DNA of 53,573 nucleotides from Streptomyces marinisediminis (GCF_026262575.1 NZ_JAPKFL010000033.1:1-53573), one strand, 5' to 3'. Numbered from the stretch's first letter, positions 25,366-34,395 are shown. Notes: generated by a model from the sequence alone, not told the origin. Program-made: numbers and translations.

Positions 25366-25718
25366 CCGGTGCCGGGCGCGGAGCGCCACCCGGCCGGGGC
25401 GGCCCGGCGGGCCCGGCGCGAACGCCACCGGACCGGGAGCCGCCCGGAGTCGAAGCCTTTCGGACACCCACCGCACAAACGGGGCCAGATTCGGCACCCT
25501 TGTGACCGGATTCTGGACGGAGTCTTCCGGAGAGCGGATCGGGTCGCTAGGTTTCGGACACGCACACGCCCCGTGGCAGCGTCGCCTCGGAGCGCAGCCG
25601 GTGCGGCCCTGCCAGCGCAGCCGGTGGCCTCCCCTCATCGCCGTCCACGGGACCTGGGCGGCGGTACACGGCACACCCGTGTGGTCGGTCGCCGGCTCTC
25701 ACCCGAAAGGGGGGCGTC
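25366..25718. other. Intergenic region, nothing recognised
   Basis: 352 bp between the helicase and the IclR-like gene. It must contain the promoter of the latter, but no clear -35/-10 pair, hairpin or small gene stands out. Confidence 0.5.
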
Positions 25719-26363
25719 GTGACCGCGGAGACCTCTCAGACGCTCGACAGAGGCCTTAGGGTCCTCAAACTCCTCGCCGACACCGACCACGGTCTGACCG
25801 TCACCGAGCTGTCCCACCGGCTCGGCGTCAACCGCACGGTCATCTACCGGCTGCTCGCCACGCTGGAGCAGCACTCCCTCGTACGCCGCGACCTCGGCGG
25901 CCGGGCCCGCGTCGGGCTCGGCGTCCTCGGGCTCGGCCGCCAGGTGCACCCCCTGGTGCGCGAAGCCGCCCTCCCGGCCCTGCGCGCGCTGGCCGAGGAG
26001 GTCGGCGCCACCGCGCACCTGACCCTCGTCGACGGGGCGGACGCGCTCGCCGTCGCCGTGGTCGAACCGAGCTGGACGGACTACCACGTGGCCTACCGCC
26101 CCGGCTTCCGCCACCCGCTGGACCGGGGCGCCGCCGGCCGCGCCATCCTCGCCGGCCGCCACCCGGAGCCGGAGCTGACCGACGGCTGCGTCCTGACCCA
26201 CGGCGAGCTGGAGGCCGGAGCCAGCGGTGCGGCGGCGCCGCTGCTCGGCGTGGCGGGCATCGAGGGCAGCGTCGGCGTCGTGATGCTCTCCGACTCCGTG
26301 CCGGAGAAGGTGGGCGACCGGGTGGTCAGCGCCGCGCGGGAGGTGGCCGACGCCCTGCGCTGA
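25719..26363 (+). CDS. IclR-family transcriptional regulator (short)
   Basis: 214 residues from GTG 25719 after AAAGGGGGG. Residues 8-65 are a winged HTH of IclR type (LDRGLRVLKLLADTDHGLTV with LSHRLGVNRTVIYRLLATLE), and the rest is an IclR effector domain (TAHLTLVDGADALAVAVVEP; RHPLDRGAAGRAILAG). It is about 40 residues shorter than typical IclR proteins, with loss in the effector domain, so the ligand pocket may be reduced. No target is obvious; the neighbours are transcribed from their own promoters. Confidence 0.9.
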   Translation: MTAETSQTLDRGLRVLKLLADTDHGLTVTELSHRLGVNRTVIYRLLATLEQHSLVRRDLGGRARVGLGVLGLGRQVHPLVREAALPALRALAEEVGATAHLTLVDGADALAVAVVEPSWTDYHVAYRPGFRHPLDRGAAGRAILAGRHPEPELTDGCVLTHGELEAGASGAAAPLLGVAGIEGSVGVVMLSDSVPEKVGDRVVSAAREVADALR

Positions 26364-26508
26364 CCCCCGCGCGCCGGAGCCCCGGGGCGGTCGCGCCGGG
26401 ACCGGTGCGCGCGCCGCGGCCGGGCGCGCCGCGCTCCGCCGTGCCCGCGTCGACGGCCCGCGCCGCCCCCGCCGGGGTCCGGGCCCCGCTCCGGCGGGCG
26501 GCGTGTTC

Positions 26509-26514
26509 TAGATT
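26509..26514 (+). promoter_or_regulatory. -10 hexamer of a leaderless promoter (Lon-like peptidase)
   Basis: TAGATT sits exactly six bases before the GTG start at 26521 and there is no ribosome site, so transcription should begin at the start codon. Confidence 0.6.
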
Positions 26515-26520
26515 GCACCT

Positions 26521-27315
26521 GTGCTTGACGCTCTCGCCGCCCGCCGGGGCCCGGTGCTCGCGCTGTGCGCACTCGCGTGCGCGGCGCTGCTCGCGGTCGC
26601 CGCCCTCGTGCCGCTGCCCTACACCCTGGTCCAGCCGGGCGTGACCGCCGACGTGCTCGGCGAGCACCGGGGCGAGCCGGTGATCACTGTGCGGGGCGGG
26701 CCCGCGACGCCGGAGCCCTCCGAGGGCGAGCTGCTGATGACCACCATCGCCGCCACCCCGCCGGACGCCTCGGTCGGCCTCGCCGACGTGTTCTCCGGCT
26801 GGCTCGCCGACGACCGCGCGGTGCTGCCGACCGACGTCGTCTACCCCGTGGGCGACAGCCCGCGAGAGATCCGCGAGCACAACCGCGGCGAGATGACCGC
26901 CTCGCAGACCGACGCCCGGGCCGCCGCGTTCGGCGCGCTCGGCCTCTCCGGCGACGACGTGGAGGTCACCCTGCGGCTGGACGAGATCGGCGGCCCCAGC
27001 GCGGGGCTGCTCTTCGCCCTCGGCATCGTCGAGAAGGTCGAAGGCGGCGGCGACGACCTCACCGGCGGCCGCACCATCGCCGGCACCGGCACGATCGCCG
27101 CCGACGGCACCGTGGGCCCGGTCGGCGGCGTCCCGCTGAAGACGCAGGCCGCCCGGCGCGACGGCGCCGAGGTCTTCCTGGTGCCGCGCGCCGAGTGCGC
27201 GCAGGCCGGGGCCGAACTGCCCGACGGGCTGCGCCTGGTCCCCGTGGAGACCCTGGACGGGGCCCTGGACGCGCTCGCCGCCCTGCGCGACGGCGGCACC
27301 GTTCCCACCTGCTGA
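26521..27315 (+). CDS. Membrane-anchored Lon-like serine peptidase (S16 family)
   Basis: 264 residues from GTG 26521. Residues 10-30 form an N-terminal membrane anchor (or uncleaved signal), placing the catalytic domain outside the membrane. The Lon protease catalytic dyad is present: Ser160 in EIGGPSAGLLFALG and Lys207 in VGGVPLKTQAA. There is no ATPase domain, and the PDZ domain of YlbL-type relatives is missing. The substrate is unknown. It is leaderless (see the -10 hexamer just upstream) and monocistronic. It converges with the AsnC regulator, 19 bp apart. Confidence 0.9.
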   Translation: MLDALAARRGPVLALCALACAALLAVAALVPLPYTLVQPGVTADVLGEHRGEPVITVRGGPATPEPSEGELLMTTIAATPPDASVGLADVFSGWLADDRAVLPTDVVYPVGDSPREIREHNRGEMTASQTDARAAAFGALGLSGDDVEVTLRLDEIGGPSAGLLFALGIVEKVEGGGDDLTGGRTIAGTGTIAADGTVGPVGGVPLKTQAARRDGAEVFLVPRAECAQAGAELPDGLRLVPVETLDGALDALAALRDGGTVPTC

Positions 27316-27334
27316 GCGCGCGCCCGGCCCGTCG

Positions 27335-27817
27335 CTAGCCCGGCCCGTCGGCGAGCCCGGAGGCCTGGCGCACCAGCGGGATGATGCGCAGCGGCACCGG
27401 GTTCTCCATCACGATCGCCGTCGAGGCGCGGACGATGCCGGTGAAGCCGACCACGCGGTCGATCACCCGCTGCAGGTCGGCGTTGGACCGGGCGACCAGG
27501 CGGCACAGCATGTCCCCGTGGCCGGTGATGGTGTGCAGCTCCAGCATCTCGGGGACGGTGGCCAGGTGGGCGCGCACGTCCGCGCCCTGGCCCTGCTTGA
27601 TCTCCAGCGTGGCGAACGCGGTGACCGGGTAGCCCACGGCGGCCGGGTCCACGTCCGGCCCGAAGCCCCGGATGACGCCGGTGGCCTGGAGCCGGTCCAG
27701 CCGCGCCTGCACCGTGCCCCGCGCCACGCCCAGCCGCCGGGAGGCCTCCAGCACGCCGATGCGCGGCTCGTCGGCGAGGAGGTGGAGCAGCCTGCCGTCC
27801 AGCTCGTCGATGCCCAC
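27335..27817 (-). CDS. Lrp/AsnC family transcriptional regulator
   Basis: 160 residues from GTG 27817, which follows a GGGAGG ribosome site; a longer open frame upstream lacks one and would enter the hppD promoter. The N-terminus is an AsnC-type HTH (ELDGRLLHLLADEPRIGVLEASRRLGV cut into helix-turn-helix, with GTVQARLDRLQATGVI), and the C-terminus is a RAM ligand domain (TITGHGDMLCRLVARSNADLQ). It is divergent from hppD with 142 bp between starts, the classical layout of an amino-acid-responsive regulator and its target; phenylalanine or tyrosine is the likely effector. Confidence 0.93.
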   Translation of the reverse strand: MGIDELDGRLLHLLADEPRIGVLEASRRLGVARGTVQARLDRLQATGVIRGFGPDVDPAAVGYPVTAFATLEIKQGQGADVRAHLATVPEMLELHTITGHGDMLCRLVARSNADLQRVIDRVVGFTGIVRASTAIVMENPVPLRIIPLVRQASGLADGPG

Positions 27818-27959
27818 CGTCGACCTCCCGTACGCCGTCGCCTCATGTCCGTGGTCATTGTGTACAGATCGCCCGGCCCGGGCGCCAGAGGGGTGTGCAT
27901 GTTGTCTACCCAGACGCGGAAGCATTGCGCATCCTGTGGAACGGAGGGACCCTGCGGCC

Positions 27960-29105
27960 ATGACTGAGACGCTTCAGAACCACACCCAGACCTCGCGGCA
28001 GGACGACCCCTTCCCGGTCAAGGGGATGGACGCGGTCGTGTTCGCCGTCGGCAACGCCAAGCAGGCGGCCCACTACTACTCCACGGCCTTCGGCATGCGC
28101 CTGGTCGCCTACTCCGGGCCGGAGAACGGCAGCCGGGAGACGGCCAGTTACGTGCTGGAGTCCGGTTCGGCCCGCTTCGTGCTGACCTCGGTCATCAAGC
28201 CGACCACCGAGCACGGGGAGTTCCTCGCCCAGCACGTCGCCGAGCACGGCGACGGCGTGGTGGACCTCGCCATCGAGGTCCCCGACGCCCGCGCGGCCTA
28301 CGCCTACGCCGTGGAGAACGGCGCCACCGGCCTGGCCGAGCCCTACGAGCTCAAGGACGAGCACGGCACGGTCGTCCTGGCCGCCATCGCCACCTACGGC
28401 AAGACCCGGCACACCCTGGTCGACCGCTCCGGCTACGACGGCCCCTACCTGCCCGGCTTCGTCGCCGCGAACCCGATCGTGGAGCCGGCCGCCAAGCGCA
28501 CCTTCCAGGCGATCGACCACTGCGTGGGCAACGTCGAACTCGGCCGGATGAACGAGTGGGTGACCTTCTACAACAAGGTCATGGGCTTCACCAACATGAA
28601 GGAGTTCGTCGGCGACGACATCGCCACCGAGTACTCGGCGCTGATGTCCAAGGTGGTCGCGGACGGCACCAAGAAGGTGAAGTTCCCGATCAACGAGCCG
28701 GCGGTCGCGAAGAAGAAGTCGCAGATCGACGAGTACCTGGAGTTCTACGGCGGCCCCGGCGTCCAGCACATCGCCCTGGCCACGAACGACATCGTCTCCA
28801 CGGTGCGCGCGATGCGCGCCGCGGGCGTGGAGTTCCTCAACGTCCCCGACGCCTACTACGACACGCTCGGCGAGTGGGCCGGCAAGACCCGCGTGCCGGT
28901 CGAGGAGCTGCGCGAGCTGAAGATCCTGGTCGACCGCGACGAGGACGGCTACCTGCTGCAGATCTTCACCAAGCCGGTCCAGGACCGCCCGACCGTCTTC
29001 TTCGAGATGATCGAGCGCCACGGCTCCATGGGCTTCGGCAAGGGCAACTTCAAGGCGCTCTTCGAGGCCATCGAGCGCGAGCAGGAGCGCCGCGGCAACC
29101 TGTGA
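27960..29105 (+). CDS. hppD: 4-hydroxyphenylpyruvate dioxygenase
   Basis: 381 residues from ATG 27960. It converts 4-hydroxyphenylpyruvate to homogentisate in tyrosine catabolism, a non-heme Fe(II) enzyme. The 2-His-1-carboxylate iron ligands are visible: His187 (AIDHCVGNV), His270 (GVQHIALAT) and Glu349 (FFEMIERHG). The two VOC-fold halves and the C-terminal helix (NFKALFEAIEREQ) are complete. It is divergent from an AsnC regulator, which probably controls it. Homogentisate also feeds ochronotic pigment. A hairpin terminator follows, so it is monocistronic. Confidence 0.98.
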   Translation: MTETLQNHTQTSRQDDPFPVKGMDAVVFAVGNAKQAAHYYSTAFGMRLVAYSGPENGSRETASYVLESGSARFVLTSVIKPTTEHGEFLAQHVAEHGDGVVDLAIEVPDARAAYAYAVENGATGLAEPYELKDEHGTVVLAAIATYGKTRHTLVDRSGYDGPYLPGFVAANPIVEPAAKRTFQAIDHCVGNVELGRMNEWVTFYNKVMGFTNMKEFVGDDIATEYSALMSKVVADGTKKVKFPINEPAVAKKKSQIDEYLEFYGGPGVQHIALATNDIVSTVRAMRAAGVEFLNVPDAYYDTLGEWAGKTRVPVEELRELKILVDRDEDGYLLQIFTKPVQDRPTVFFEMIERHGSMGFGKGNFKALFEAIEREQERRGNL

Positions 29106-29143
29106 CGCCCCCGCGCGCCCGGGGCGCCGGCGCTCCGGGGCCT

Positions 29144-29171
29144 GCTCCGGGCGCGCAGCGCGCCCCGGAGC
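29144..29171 (+). terminator. Hairpin after hppD
   Basis: GCTCCGGGCGCG pairs with CGCGCCCCGGAGC, leaving one bulged C and a two-base loop. It lies 39 bp past the hppD stop with no U-tract. The remaining bases up to 29539 are very G+C-rich, without a convincing gene. Confidence 0.7.
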
Positions 29172-29527
29172 CGCCGCCCGGGGCGCCGGCGCCCGCCCGG
29201 GCCGTTCCCCCGGGCGGCGGCACCCGGGCCGGTGGCCGCGCCGCCCCCGGCGTCCCCCGCGCCCGGTGCCGTATCCGCCCCACGACCGCGCGGGACGGCC
29301 GGGCGCGGGCACGCCGCCGGGGCCGCTGCCGGCGGTCGCCCGGTGACCGGTGCCGAACCGGCGCCCGGCGTCGCCGTCGTACCACCGCCGGTGGTGGCCC
29401 GACGGCGACGCGCTGGCCCCCGGCCCGCCCCGGCGCCGCCGCCCGGGGGCTCCGGCCGGGGGGCCGGAGCCCCCGCGGCGGCCCCTCGGGCGGCCCGCAC
29501 CCGCTTCCGGCCCGCCCCGCCCTGTGC

Positions 29528-29533
29528 CACTCT
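29528..29533 (+). promoter_or_regulatory. -10 hexamer of a leaderless promoter (FAD oxidase)
   Basis: CACTCT lies six bases before the ATG at 29540, with no ribosome site between. Confidence 0.45.
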
Positions 29534-29539
29534 GACCGC

Positions 29540-30931
29540 ATGGGCGACGAACGGACGGTGATCGAGCGGCTCCGCGAGGGCCTGGGTGACGAGGGCGTCC
29601 TCACCGACCCCGACGTCCTCGCGTCCTACGCCCGCGACACGGCCGGCTTCTGCCCCGCCGGGCAACCCGCCGCCGTCGCCCTGCCCAGGACGGTCGAGCA
29701 GGTCCAGCACGTGATGCGCACGGCGACGGCCACGCGCACCCCGGTGGTCCCGCAGGGCGCCCGCACCGGGTTGTCCGGCGCCGCCAACGCCACCGACGGC
29801 TGCGTCGTGCTGTCGCTGACGAAGCTCGACCGCATCCTGGAGATCAGCGAGGTCGACCGGATCGCCGTCGTGGAACCCGGCGTCGTCAACGCCGTGCTCT
29901 CGCGCGCCGTCGCCGAGCGGGGTCTGTTCTACCCGCCGGACCCCTCCAGTTGGGAGGAGTGCACGATCGGCGGCAACATCGGCACCGCGTCCGGCGGCCT
30001 GTGCTGCGTCAAGTACGGCGTCACCGCCGAGTACGTGCTCGGCCTCGACGTCGTCCTGGCCGACGGGCGGCTGCTGTCCACCGGGCGGCGCACCGCCAAG
30101 GGCGTGGCCGGGTACGACCTCACCCGCCTGTTCGTCGGCTCCGAGGGCACCCTCGGCGTCGTCGTGCGCGCCGTGCTCGCACTGCGCCCCGAGCCGCCGC
30201 GCCGGCTCGCGCTCGCCGCCGAGTTCCCCTCGGCCGAGGCCGCCTGCGACGCGGTGTGCCGCGTCATGGGCGGCGACGGCGTCCGCCCCGGCCACACCCC
30301 CGCCCTGCTGGAGCTGATGGACCGCACCACCCTGCGCGCCGTCAACGACCTGACCCGGATGGGGCTGCCGGAGACCACCGAGGCGCTGCTCCTCGCCGCC
30401 TTCGACACCCCCGACCCGGCCGAGGACCTCGCCGCCGTCGCCGAGCTGTGCACGGCCGCCGGGGCGACCCAGGTCGTGCCCGCCGAGGACGCCGCCGAGT
30501 CCGACCTGCTGCTCCAGGCCCGGCGCTCGGCCCTGGTCGCGCTGGAGAAGGTCAGCGGCACGACGATGATCGACGACGTGTGCGTGCCCCGCAGCCGCCT
30601 GGCGGACCTGCTCACCGGCGTCGCCGCCATCGCCGACCGGCACCGCCTCACCATCGGCGTCTGCGCCCACGCCGGGGACGGCAACACCCACCCCACGGTC
30701 TGCTTCGACGGTGCCGACCCCGACGAGACCGCCCGCGCCCGCGCCTCGTTCGACGAGATCATGGCGCTCGGCCTGGAGCTGGGCGGCACGATCACCGGCG
30801 AGCACGGCGTGGGGCTGCTGAAGAAGGAGTGGCTCGCCAGGGAGCTGGGCCCGGTCGGCCTGGAACTCCAGCGCGGGGTGAAGCAGGTGTTCGACCCGCT
30901 GAACCTCCTCAACCCCGGCAAGCTGTTCTGA
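29540..30931 (+). CDS. FAD-linked 2-hydroxyacid oxidase (GlcD-like)
   Basis: 463 residues from ATG 29540. The N-terminal PCMH-type FAD domain shows VVPQGARTGLSGAAN, GGNIGTASGGLCCVKYG and GVAGYDLTRLFVGSEGTLGVV. The C-terminal domain carries the metal- or substrate-binding HAGDGNTHP and the closing ITGEHGVGLLKKEWL...DPLNLLNPGKLF. This is the glycolate oxidase GlcD / D-lactate dehydrogenase family, which oxidises a D-2-hydroxyacid and passes electrons to an acceptor. No GlcE or GlcF partner is adjacent, so a stand-alone D-lactate or D-2-hydroxyglutarate dehydrogenase is likely. It converges with the SsgA-family gene across a hairpin. Confidence 0.93.
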   Translation: MGDERTVIERLREGLGDEGVLTDPDVLASYARDTAGFCPAGQPAAVALPRTVEQVQHVMRTATATRTPVVPQGARTGLSGAANATDGCVVLSLTKLDRILEISEVDRIAVVEPGVVNAVLSRAVAERGLFYPPDPSSWEECTIGGNIGTASGGLCCVKYGVTAEYVLGLDVVLADGRLLSTGRRTAKGVAGYDLTRLFVGSEGTLGVVVRAVLALRPEPPRRLALAAEFPSAEAACDAVCRVMGGDGVRPGHTPALLELMDRTTLRAVNDLTRMGLPETTEALLLAAFDTPDPAEDLAAVAELCTAAGATQVVPAEDAAESDLLLQARRSALVALEKVSGTTMIDDVCVPRSRLADLLTGVAAIADRHRLTIGVCAHAGDGNTHPTVCFDGADPDETARARASFDEIMALGLELGGTITGEHGVGLLKKEWLARELGPVGLELQRGVKQVFDPLNLLNPGKLF

Positions 30932-30938
30932 GGCCGGG

Positions 30939-30963
30939 CCGGGCCGCCGCGCGGGCGGCCCGG
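30939..30963. terminator. Hairpin between convergent genes
   Basis: CCGGGCCGCC (30939-30948) pairs perfectly with GGCGGCCCGG (30954-30963) around a five-base loop in the gap between the FAD oxidase and the SsgA-family gene. It can serve both directions. Confidence 0.75.
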
Positions 30964-30967
30964 TGCC

Positions 30968-31402
30968 TCACCCGCCCAGCCCCCCGCCCAGCAGCGCGCC
31001 CAGCGCCGCCTCCAGGTCCGCGTCCGCGCACTCCTCGCCCGGCGGCACCAGCCGCAGCGTGCGCTCCACCCAGGCGGCCAGCGGACCGGCCGGGGCCTCC
31101 AGCAGCGCGTCGCCCTCCGGTGAGCTGAGCGCCACGCACACCACGCGCCGCGCCGCGGGGGCGCCTTGGGCGCCGGCCGGCCACACCCGCACGTCCGCGT
31201 CCCCGCACGGCCGGAACACGCCCTCGACCAGCAGGTCCCGGGCGAACGTCCAGTGCACGGGCCGGGCTGCGTCGAGGTGGAAGTCCACGTGCACGGCGAA
31301 CGGGTCGTCGGTGCGGTAGCGCAGGCGCGTGGGCACCGGGAAACGGCGGTCGGGCGGGTGTACCAGCGTCATGTCGAGTTCCCGTTCGATGGTGGTGTGC
31401 AC
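30968..31402 (-). CDS. ssgG: SsgA-family sporulation/cell-division regulator (SsgG-like)
   Basis: 144 residues from GTG 31402 with an ideal AGGAGGGG ribosome site. The family pattern is clear: PVPTRLRYRTDDPFAVHVDFH, WTFARDLLVEGVFRPCGDADVRVWP and VALSSPEGDALLEAP with a C-terminal WVERTL. SsgA-like proteins occur only in morphologically complex actinomycetes and guide septum placement and wall remodelling during sporulation. Assignment to SsgG rests on gene neighbourhood (between hppD and the pncAB/clpS region), not on a measured alignment. It is divergent from the DUF2510/RDD gene across 218 bp. Confidence 0.9.
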   Translation of the reverse strand: MHTTIERELDMTLVHPPDRRFPVPTRLRYRTDDPFAVHVDFHLDAARPVHWTFARDLLVEGVFRPCGDADVRVWPAGAQGAPAARRVVCVALSSPEGDALLEAPAGPLAAWVERTLRLVPPGEECADADLEAALGALLGGGLGG

Positions 31403-31620
31403 GGTCCCCTCCTGGTGCGGTGCGCGGCGGCCCCCGACGGGCCGCACCGGGGGAGAGCGGGTGGCGGGCGGTTCATGACGCGACTTTTCGCCCCGATGTG
31501 GTGGGGGAGTGCCGAGGTCCCGGCGGCCGGTCATCGGACTCTGGTAGATGTGGGTGGCGTACTGCCGCGCTACGGGAGCAGTACACCCCACTTCGGCCAA
31601 GCAGATACGGGACCGGACAG

Positions 31621-33243
31621 ATGAGCGCGCCCCCCTCGGCATCCGCCAACGGCAGCACCCCCGCGGGCTATTACCCCGACCCGTCGATCCCGGGGTACAT
31701 CCGCTACTGGGACGGCGCGGCATGGGTCCCGGGCACCAGCCGCCCCGAGCCGCGCGGCGGCGAGCCGCTCCCGCGCACCCCGGCGGGCGACGCCGCGCCC
31801 GCCCCCGCGTCCGCCGCCGAGCCCCCGGCGCCCGCTCCCGCCGCGCCCGCGCCCGCGCCTGCTGCGCCCGCGCCCGCGCCTGCCGCGCCCGCTCCCGGGC
31901 CCGCCGCCGTCCCGGAGCAGCGGGAGGCGGAGGGGCCGCGCGACGAGACGGGTCCGGTGTTCCTCGACGAGGAGGCCGCCGCGGCCCCGGAGCCTTCGGC
32001 GTCGGCCCGGCCCGAGCCCGCACCCGCCTGGCGGGCCGACGCCGACCGGCAGTCCGGCTTCGGCGGCGGGCACGGCCAGCAGGTCGACTGGGGTGCCCAG
32101 TCCGCCGCGCCCGCCCCGCCTTCCGGGCCCGCCGCGCGCTCCGCGCCGCCCGCCGCCTCCGGGCCGGTCGCGGGCGCGGCGCAGCGGCCCGGCGCCGGCG
32201 GGCAGCCGGCCGCCGACCCCCGGGGCGGCTGGCAGCGGCCGGTCCCCCGGGGCGCCGCCCCGGGGGACCGGGCCGAGGCCGCCGCCGCCGACGCCGCTCC
32301 CCCGTCCGCGCCGGGCGGCGCCGACGCCGCGGTCCGCCCCTCCGGGCCGTCCGCGCCCCGCCAGGACGACACCTTCACCCTGCGCGCCGTCCGCCCCGGC
32401 ACCCTGCCGCCCGGCCCCGGGGAGGCGCGCGCCGTGGCGCCGGAGGCGCCGGACCGGGCGCGGCAGGCCTCGCCCGAGCCGGAGCGGCCCGGGGGCTGGG
32501 CGCGGCAGGTCCAGGAGCTGGCCCGGCCCTGCCCGCAGGGGCCCGCGCCCACCGCGCCCGGCGGGCAGGGCGCCCCCGCGGCCGCGGGCCCGCCCGCCGC
32601 GGCGGCGTCCGGGCCGCCCGGGGCGCCGGGGCCGTCGGGGTCCTTCGCCGACGCGGCCCCGGCCGGGGAGCAGGGGCCGGTCACGCCGTGGCGGCCGCCG
32701 GTCGACGACCCCTTCCTGCGGGCCGCGCAGGCCCAGGCCCGCCCCGCCGGGCTCGGCCGCCGGTTCGCCGCCCGGCTCGTCGACACGCTCGTCCAGGGCG
32801 CGGTGGCCGCCGCCGTCGCCGCCCCGCTGGTGCCCCGGGCCGTCGACCACGTGCGGGCCAAGGTCGACGCGGTCGAGCAGGCCGGCGTCACCCGGGACGT
32901 GTGGCTGGTGGACGGCACCACGGGCGGCTACCTCGCCCTGGTCGTCGGCGCCCTCCTCCTCTTCGGCCTGTTCTACGAGGCGCTGCCCACGGCGCGGTGG
33001 GGCCGCACGCTGGGCAAGAAGCTGTGCGGTGTGCAGGTGCTGCGGGTGGAGGAGCAGACGCCGCCCGGCTTCGGCGGCGCGCTGACGCGCTGGCTCCTGT
33101 ACGGGGTGCTGGCGGCGGCGCTGGTCGGGGTGGTCAACGTCCTGTGGTGCCTGGTGGACCGCCCCTGGCGGCAGTGCTGGCACGACAAGGCCGCGCGCAC
33201 CTTCGTGGCCCGCCGATCCCACGACCCGGCCCACCTCTCCTGA
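31621..33243 (+). CDS. RDD-family membrane protein with N-terminal DUF2510
   Basis: 540 residues from ATG 31621. Residues 15-40 (AGYYPDPSIPGYIRYWDGAAW) are a DUF2510 motif. Residues about 45-380 are a long Pro/Ala/Gly-rich disordered region including heptapeptide repeats. The C-terminal RDD domain (about 375-530) begins at GLGRRFAARLVDTLVQGAVAA, has two or three membrane spans, and carries the family Arg and Asp residues plus GRTLGKKLCGVQVLR. RDD proteins are membrane proteins of uncertain, possibly transport-related function. A second RDD gene follows at 33601. The disordered N-terminus should be cytoplasmic. Confidence 0.92.
   Translation: MSAPPSASANGSTPAGYYPDPSIPGYIRYWDGAAWVPGTSRPEPRGGEPLPRTPAGDAAPAPASAAEPPAPAPAAPAPAPAAPAPAPAAPAPGPAAVPEQREAEGPRDETGPVFLDEEAAAAPEPSASARPEPAPAWRADADRQSGFGGGHGQQVDWGAQSAAPAPPSGPAARSAPPAASGPVAGAAQRPGAGGQPAADPRGGWQRPVPRGAAPGDRAEAAAADAAPPSAPGGADAAVRPSGPSAPRQDDTFTLRAVRPGTLPPGPGEARAVAPEAPDRARQASPEPERPGGWARQVQELARPCPQGPAPTAPGGQGAPAAAGPPAAAASGPPGAPGPSGSFADAAPAGEQGPVTPWRPPVDDPFLRAAQAQARPAGLGRRFAARLVDTLVQGAVAAAVAAPLVPRAVDHVRAKVDAVEQAGVTRDVWLVDGTTGGYLALVVGALLLFGLFYEALPTARWGRTLGKKLCGVQVLRVEEQTPPGFGGALTRWLLYGVLAAALVGVVNVLWCLVDRPWRQCWHDKAARTFVARRSHDPAHLS
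31828..31905 (+). repeat. 21-bp tandem repeat coding for a Pro-Ala heptapeptide
   Basis: Perfect or near-perfect 21-bp units start at 31843, 31864 and 31885 after a partial unit at 31828. They encode alternating Ala-Pro inside the disordered region of the RDD protein. Confidence 0.85.
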
Positions 33244-33362
33244 CACCCCGCCCACCGCCGCCCCGCCCGGGGCGCGCCCCGGTCGACACCGGTCGGCCGA
33301 CGCGCGCGGCGCGCGGTGCCGACCCGGTGCCGCGTCTGCCCGGGCCGCCGCCTCCGGTTGCC

Positions 33363-33422
33363 GCTGTATCGGTTGGCGCCGTATCGGCTGACGGCATGCG
33401 GGCTGACGCCGTATCGGCTGAC
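33363..33422 (+). repeat. Four 15-bp tandem repeats between the RDD genes
   Basis: Units start at 33363, 33378, 33393 and 33408. The second and fourth are identical (GCCGTATCGGCTGAC) and the others differ by a few bases. It lies in the 357-bp gap between the two RDD genes, 180 bp before the next start, and no function is apparent. The rest of the gap holds nothing recognised. Confidence 0.8.
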
Positions 33423-33600
33423 CTTCTCTTGCCTGATGCCGCCTCGGGTGGGTCCGAGGTCGGGCGGCCTCCCGGGGCGACGCCCCGCTCCGGTCGACGT
33501 CCGCCTCGGCGGGCGCCCGCTCCGGCCGCATGCCGTGGGCCCGTCCCCGGATGGCCGAACGTGGGATGCGGGCGGGGCGCCAGCGCGGTGCACTCGGGCC

Positions 33601-34134
33601 ATGAGCGGCGTCGACCCGGCTTCGCGGCCGCCTCCGGCCGCGCGCGGCACGCGGCTGCTGGCGCGGCTGGTGGACGCCGTGCTCGTCGCCGTGCCGGTGT
33701 TCGTGGCCTCGGCCCTGCTGCTGGAGCCGTGGGCGATCACCCCGCAGGACCCCCACGCGGCGCGCTCCGGCGCCACCTACGACGCCTCGGCGTTCACCCA
33801 GACCGTGCTCGTCGCCCTGGCGTTCTTCGGCTACGAGGGGCTCATGCTGGCGTCGCGCGGGCGGACCGTGGGCAAGCTGGCGTTCGGCCTGCGCGTCGTG
33901 AGGCTGGACGACGGCGCCGCCCCGCGCGGCCACCCCGCGTGGCTGCGCGCGGCGGTGTTCGCGCTCCCGCCGCTGGTGCCGTTCCTGGGCGCGCTGTTCT
34001 GGACGCTGAACGCGCTGTGGTGCCTGGGTGACGGGAACCGCCGGTGCCTGCACGACAGGGTGTCGCGCACGGTCGTCGTCACCTGCTCCCCGGCGCCCGC
34101 GCGCCGCTCCGCGCCGCGCGGTGGCGGCGGCTGA
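33601..34134 (+). CDS. RDD-family membrane protein
   Basis: 177 residues from ATG 33601. It is one RDD domain: GTRLLARLVDAVLVAVPVFVASALLL as the first span with the conserved Arg and Asp, a second span around TVLVALAFFGYEGLMLA, GRTVGKLAFGLRVVRLDDG, and a third span PPLVPFLGALFWTLNALW. No ribosome site is seen and TGCACT lies six bases before the ATG, so it may be leaderless. It is a smaller relative of the preceding gene without the disordered N-terminus. It converges with a small membrane protein 12 bp away. Confidence 0.88.
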   Translation: MSGVDPASRPPPAARGTRLLARLVDAVLVAVPVFVASALLLEPWAITPQDPHAARSGATYDASAFTQTVLVALAFFGYEGLMLASRGRTVGKLAFGLRVVRLDDGAAPRGHPAWLRAAVFALPPLVPFLGALFWTLNALWCLGDGNRRCLHDRVSRTVVVTCSPAPARRSAPRGGGG

Positions 34135-34146
34135 GACCGGCCGGGC

Positions 34147-34395
34147 TCAGCGGCGCAACGACGGTGCGGCCAGCGGCCGTTCGGCGCTGGCCGCGGTCGG
34201 CTCGGGCCGGGCGGCCGGGGACGGGCGGCCGGTGGGCGCCGCGACGGCGGCCAGCAGGCCGGCGGCCAGCGAACCGCTCGCGACGAGGATCGCCCCGACA
34301 CCGGATTCCGTGCGGGTGAGCAACAGCAGAACGACCGCCGTGAGCACGACGGCCAGGAAACCGAAGGCGAGTTGGGCGGGGTTCGGACGCGGCAT
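34147..34395 (-). CDS. Small two-span membrane protein, function unknown
   Basis: 82 residues from ATG 34395 with a GAGGA ribosome site 11 bases upstream. Residues 8-27 (LAFGFLAVVLTAVVLLLLT) and about 34-53 (GAILVASGSLAAGLLAAVAA) are membrane spans, followed by a Pro/Ala-rich tail of about 28 residues. No family is recognised. It is divergent from the M6 protease gene, and the coding frame, spacing and ribosome site support a real gene. Confidence 0.7.
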   Translation of the reverse strand: MPRPNPAQLAFGFLAVVLTAVVLLLLTRTESGVGAILVASGSLAAGLLAAVAAPTGRPSPAARPEPTAASAERPLAAPSLRR

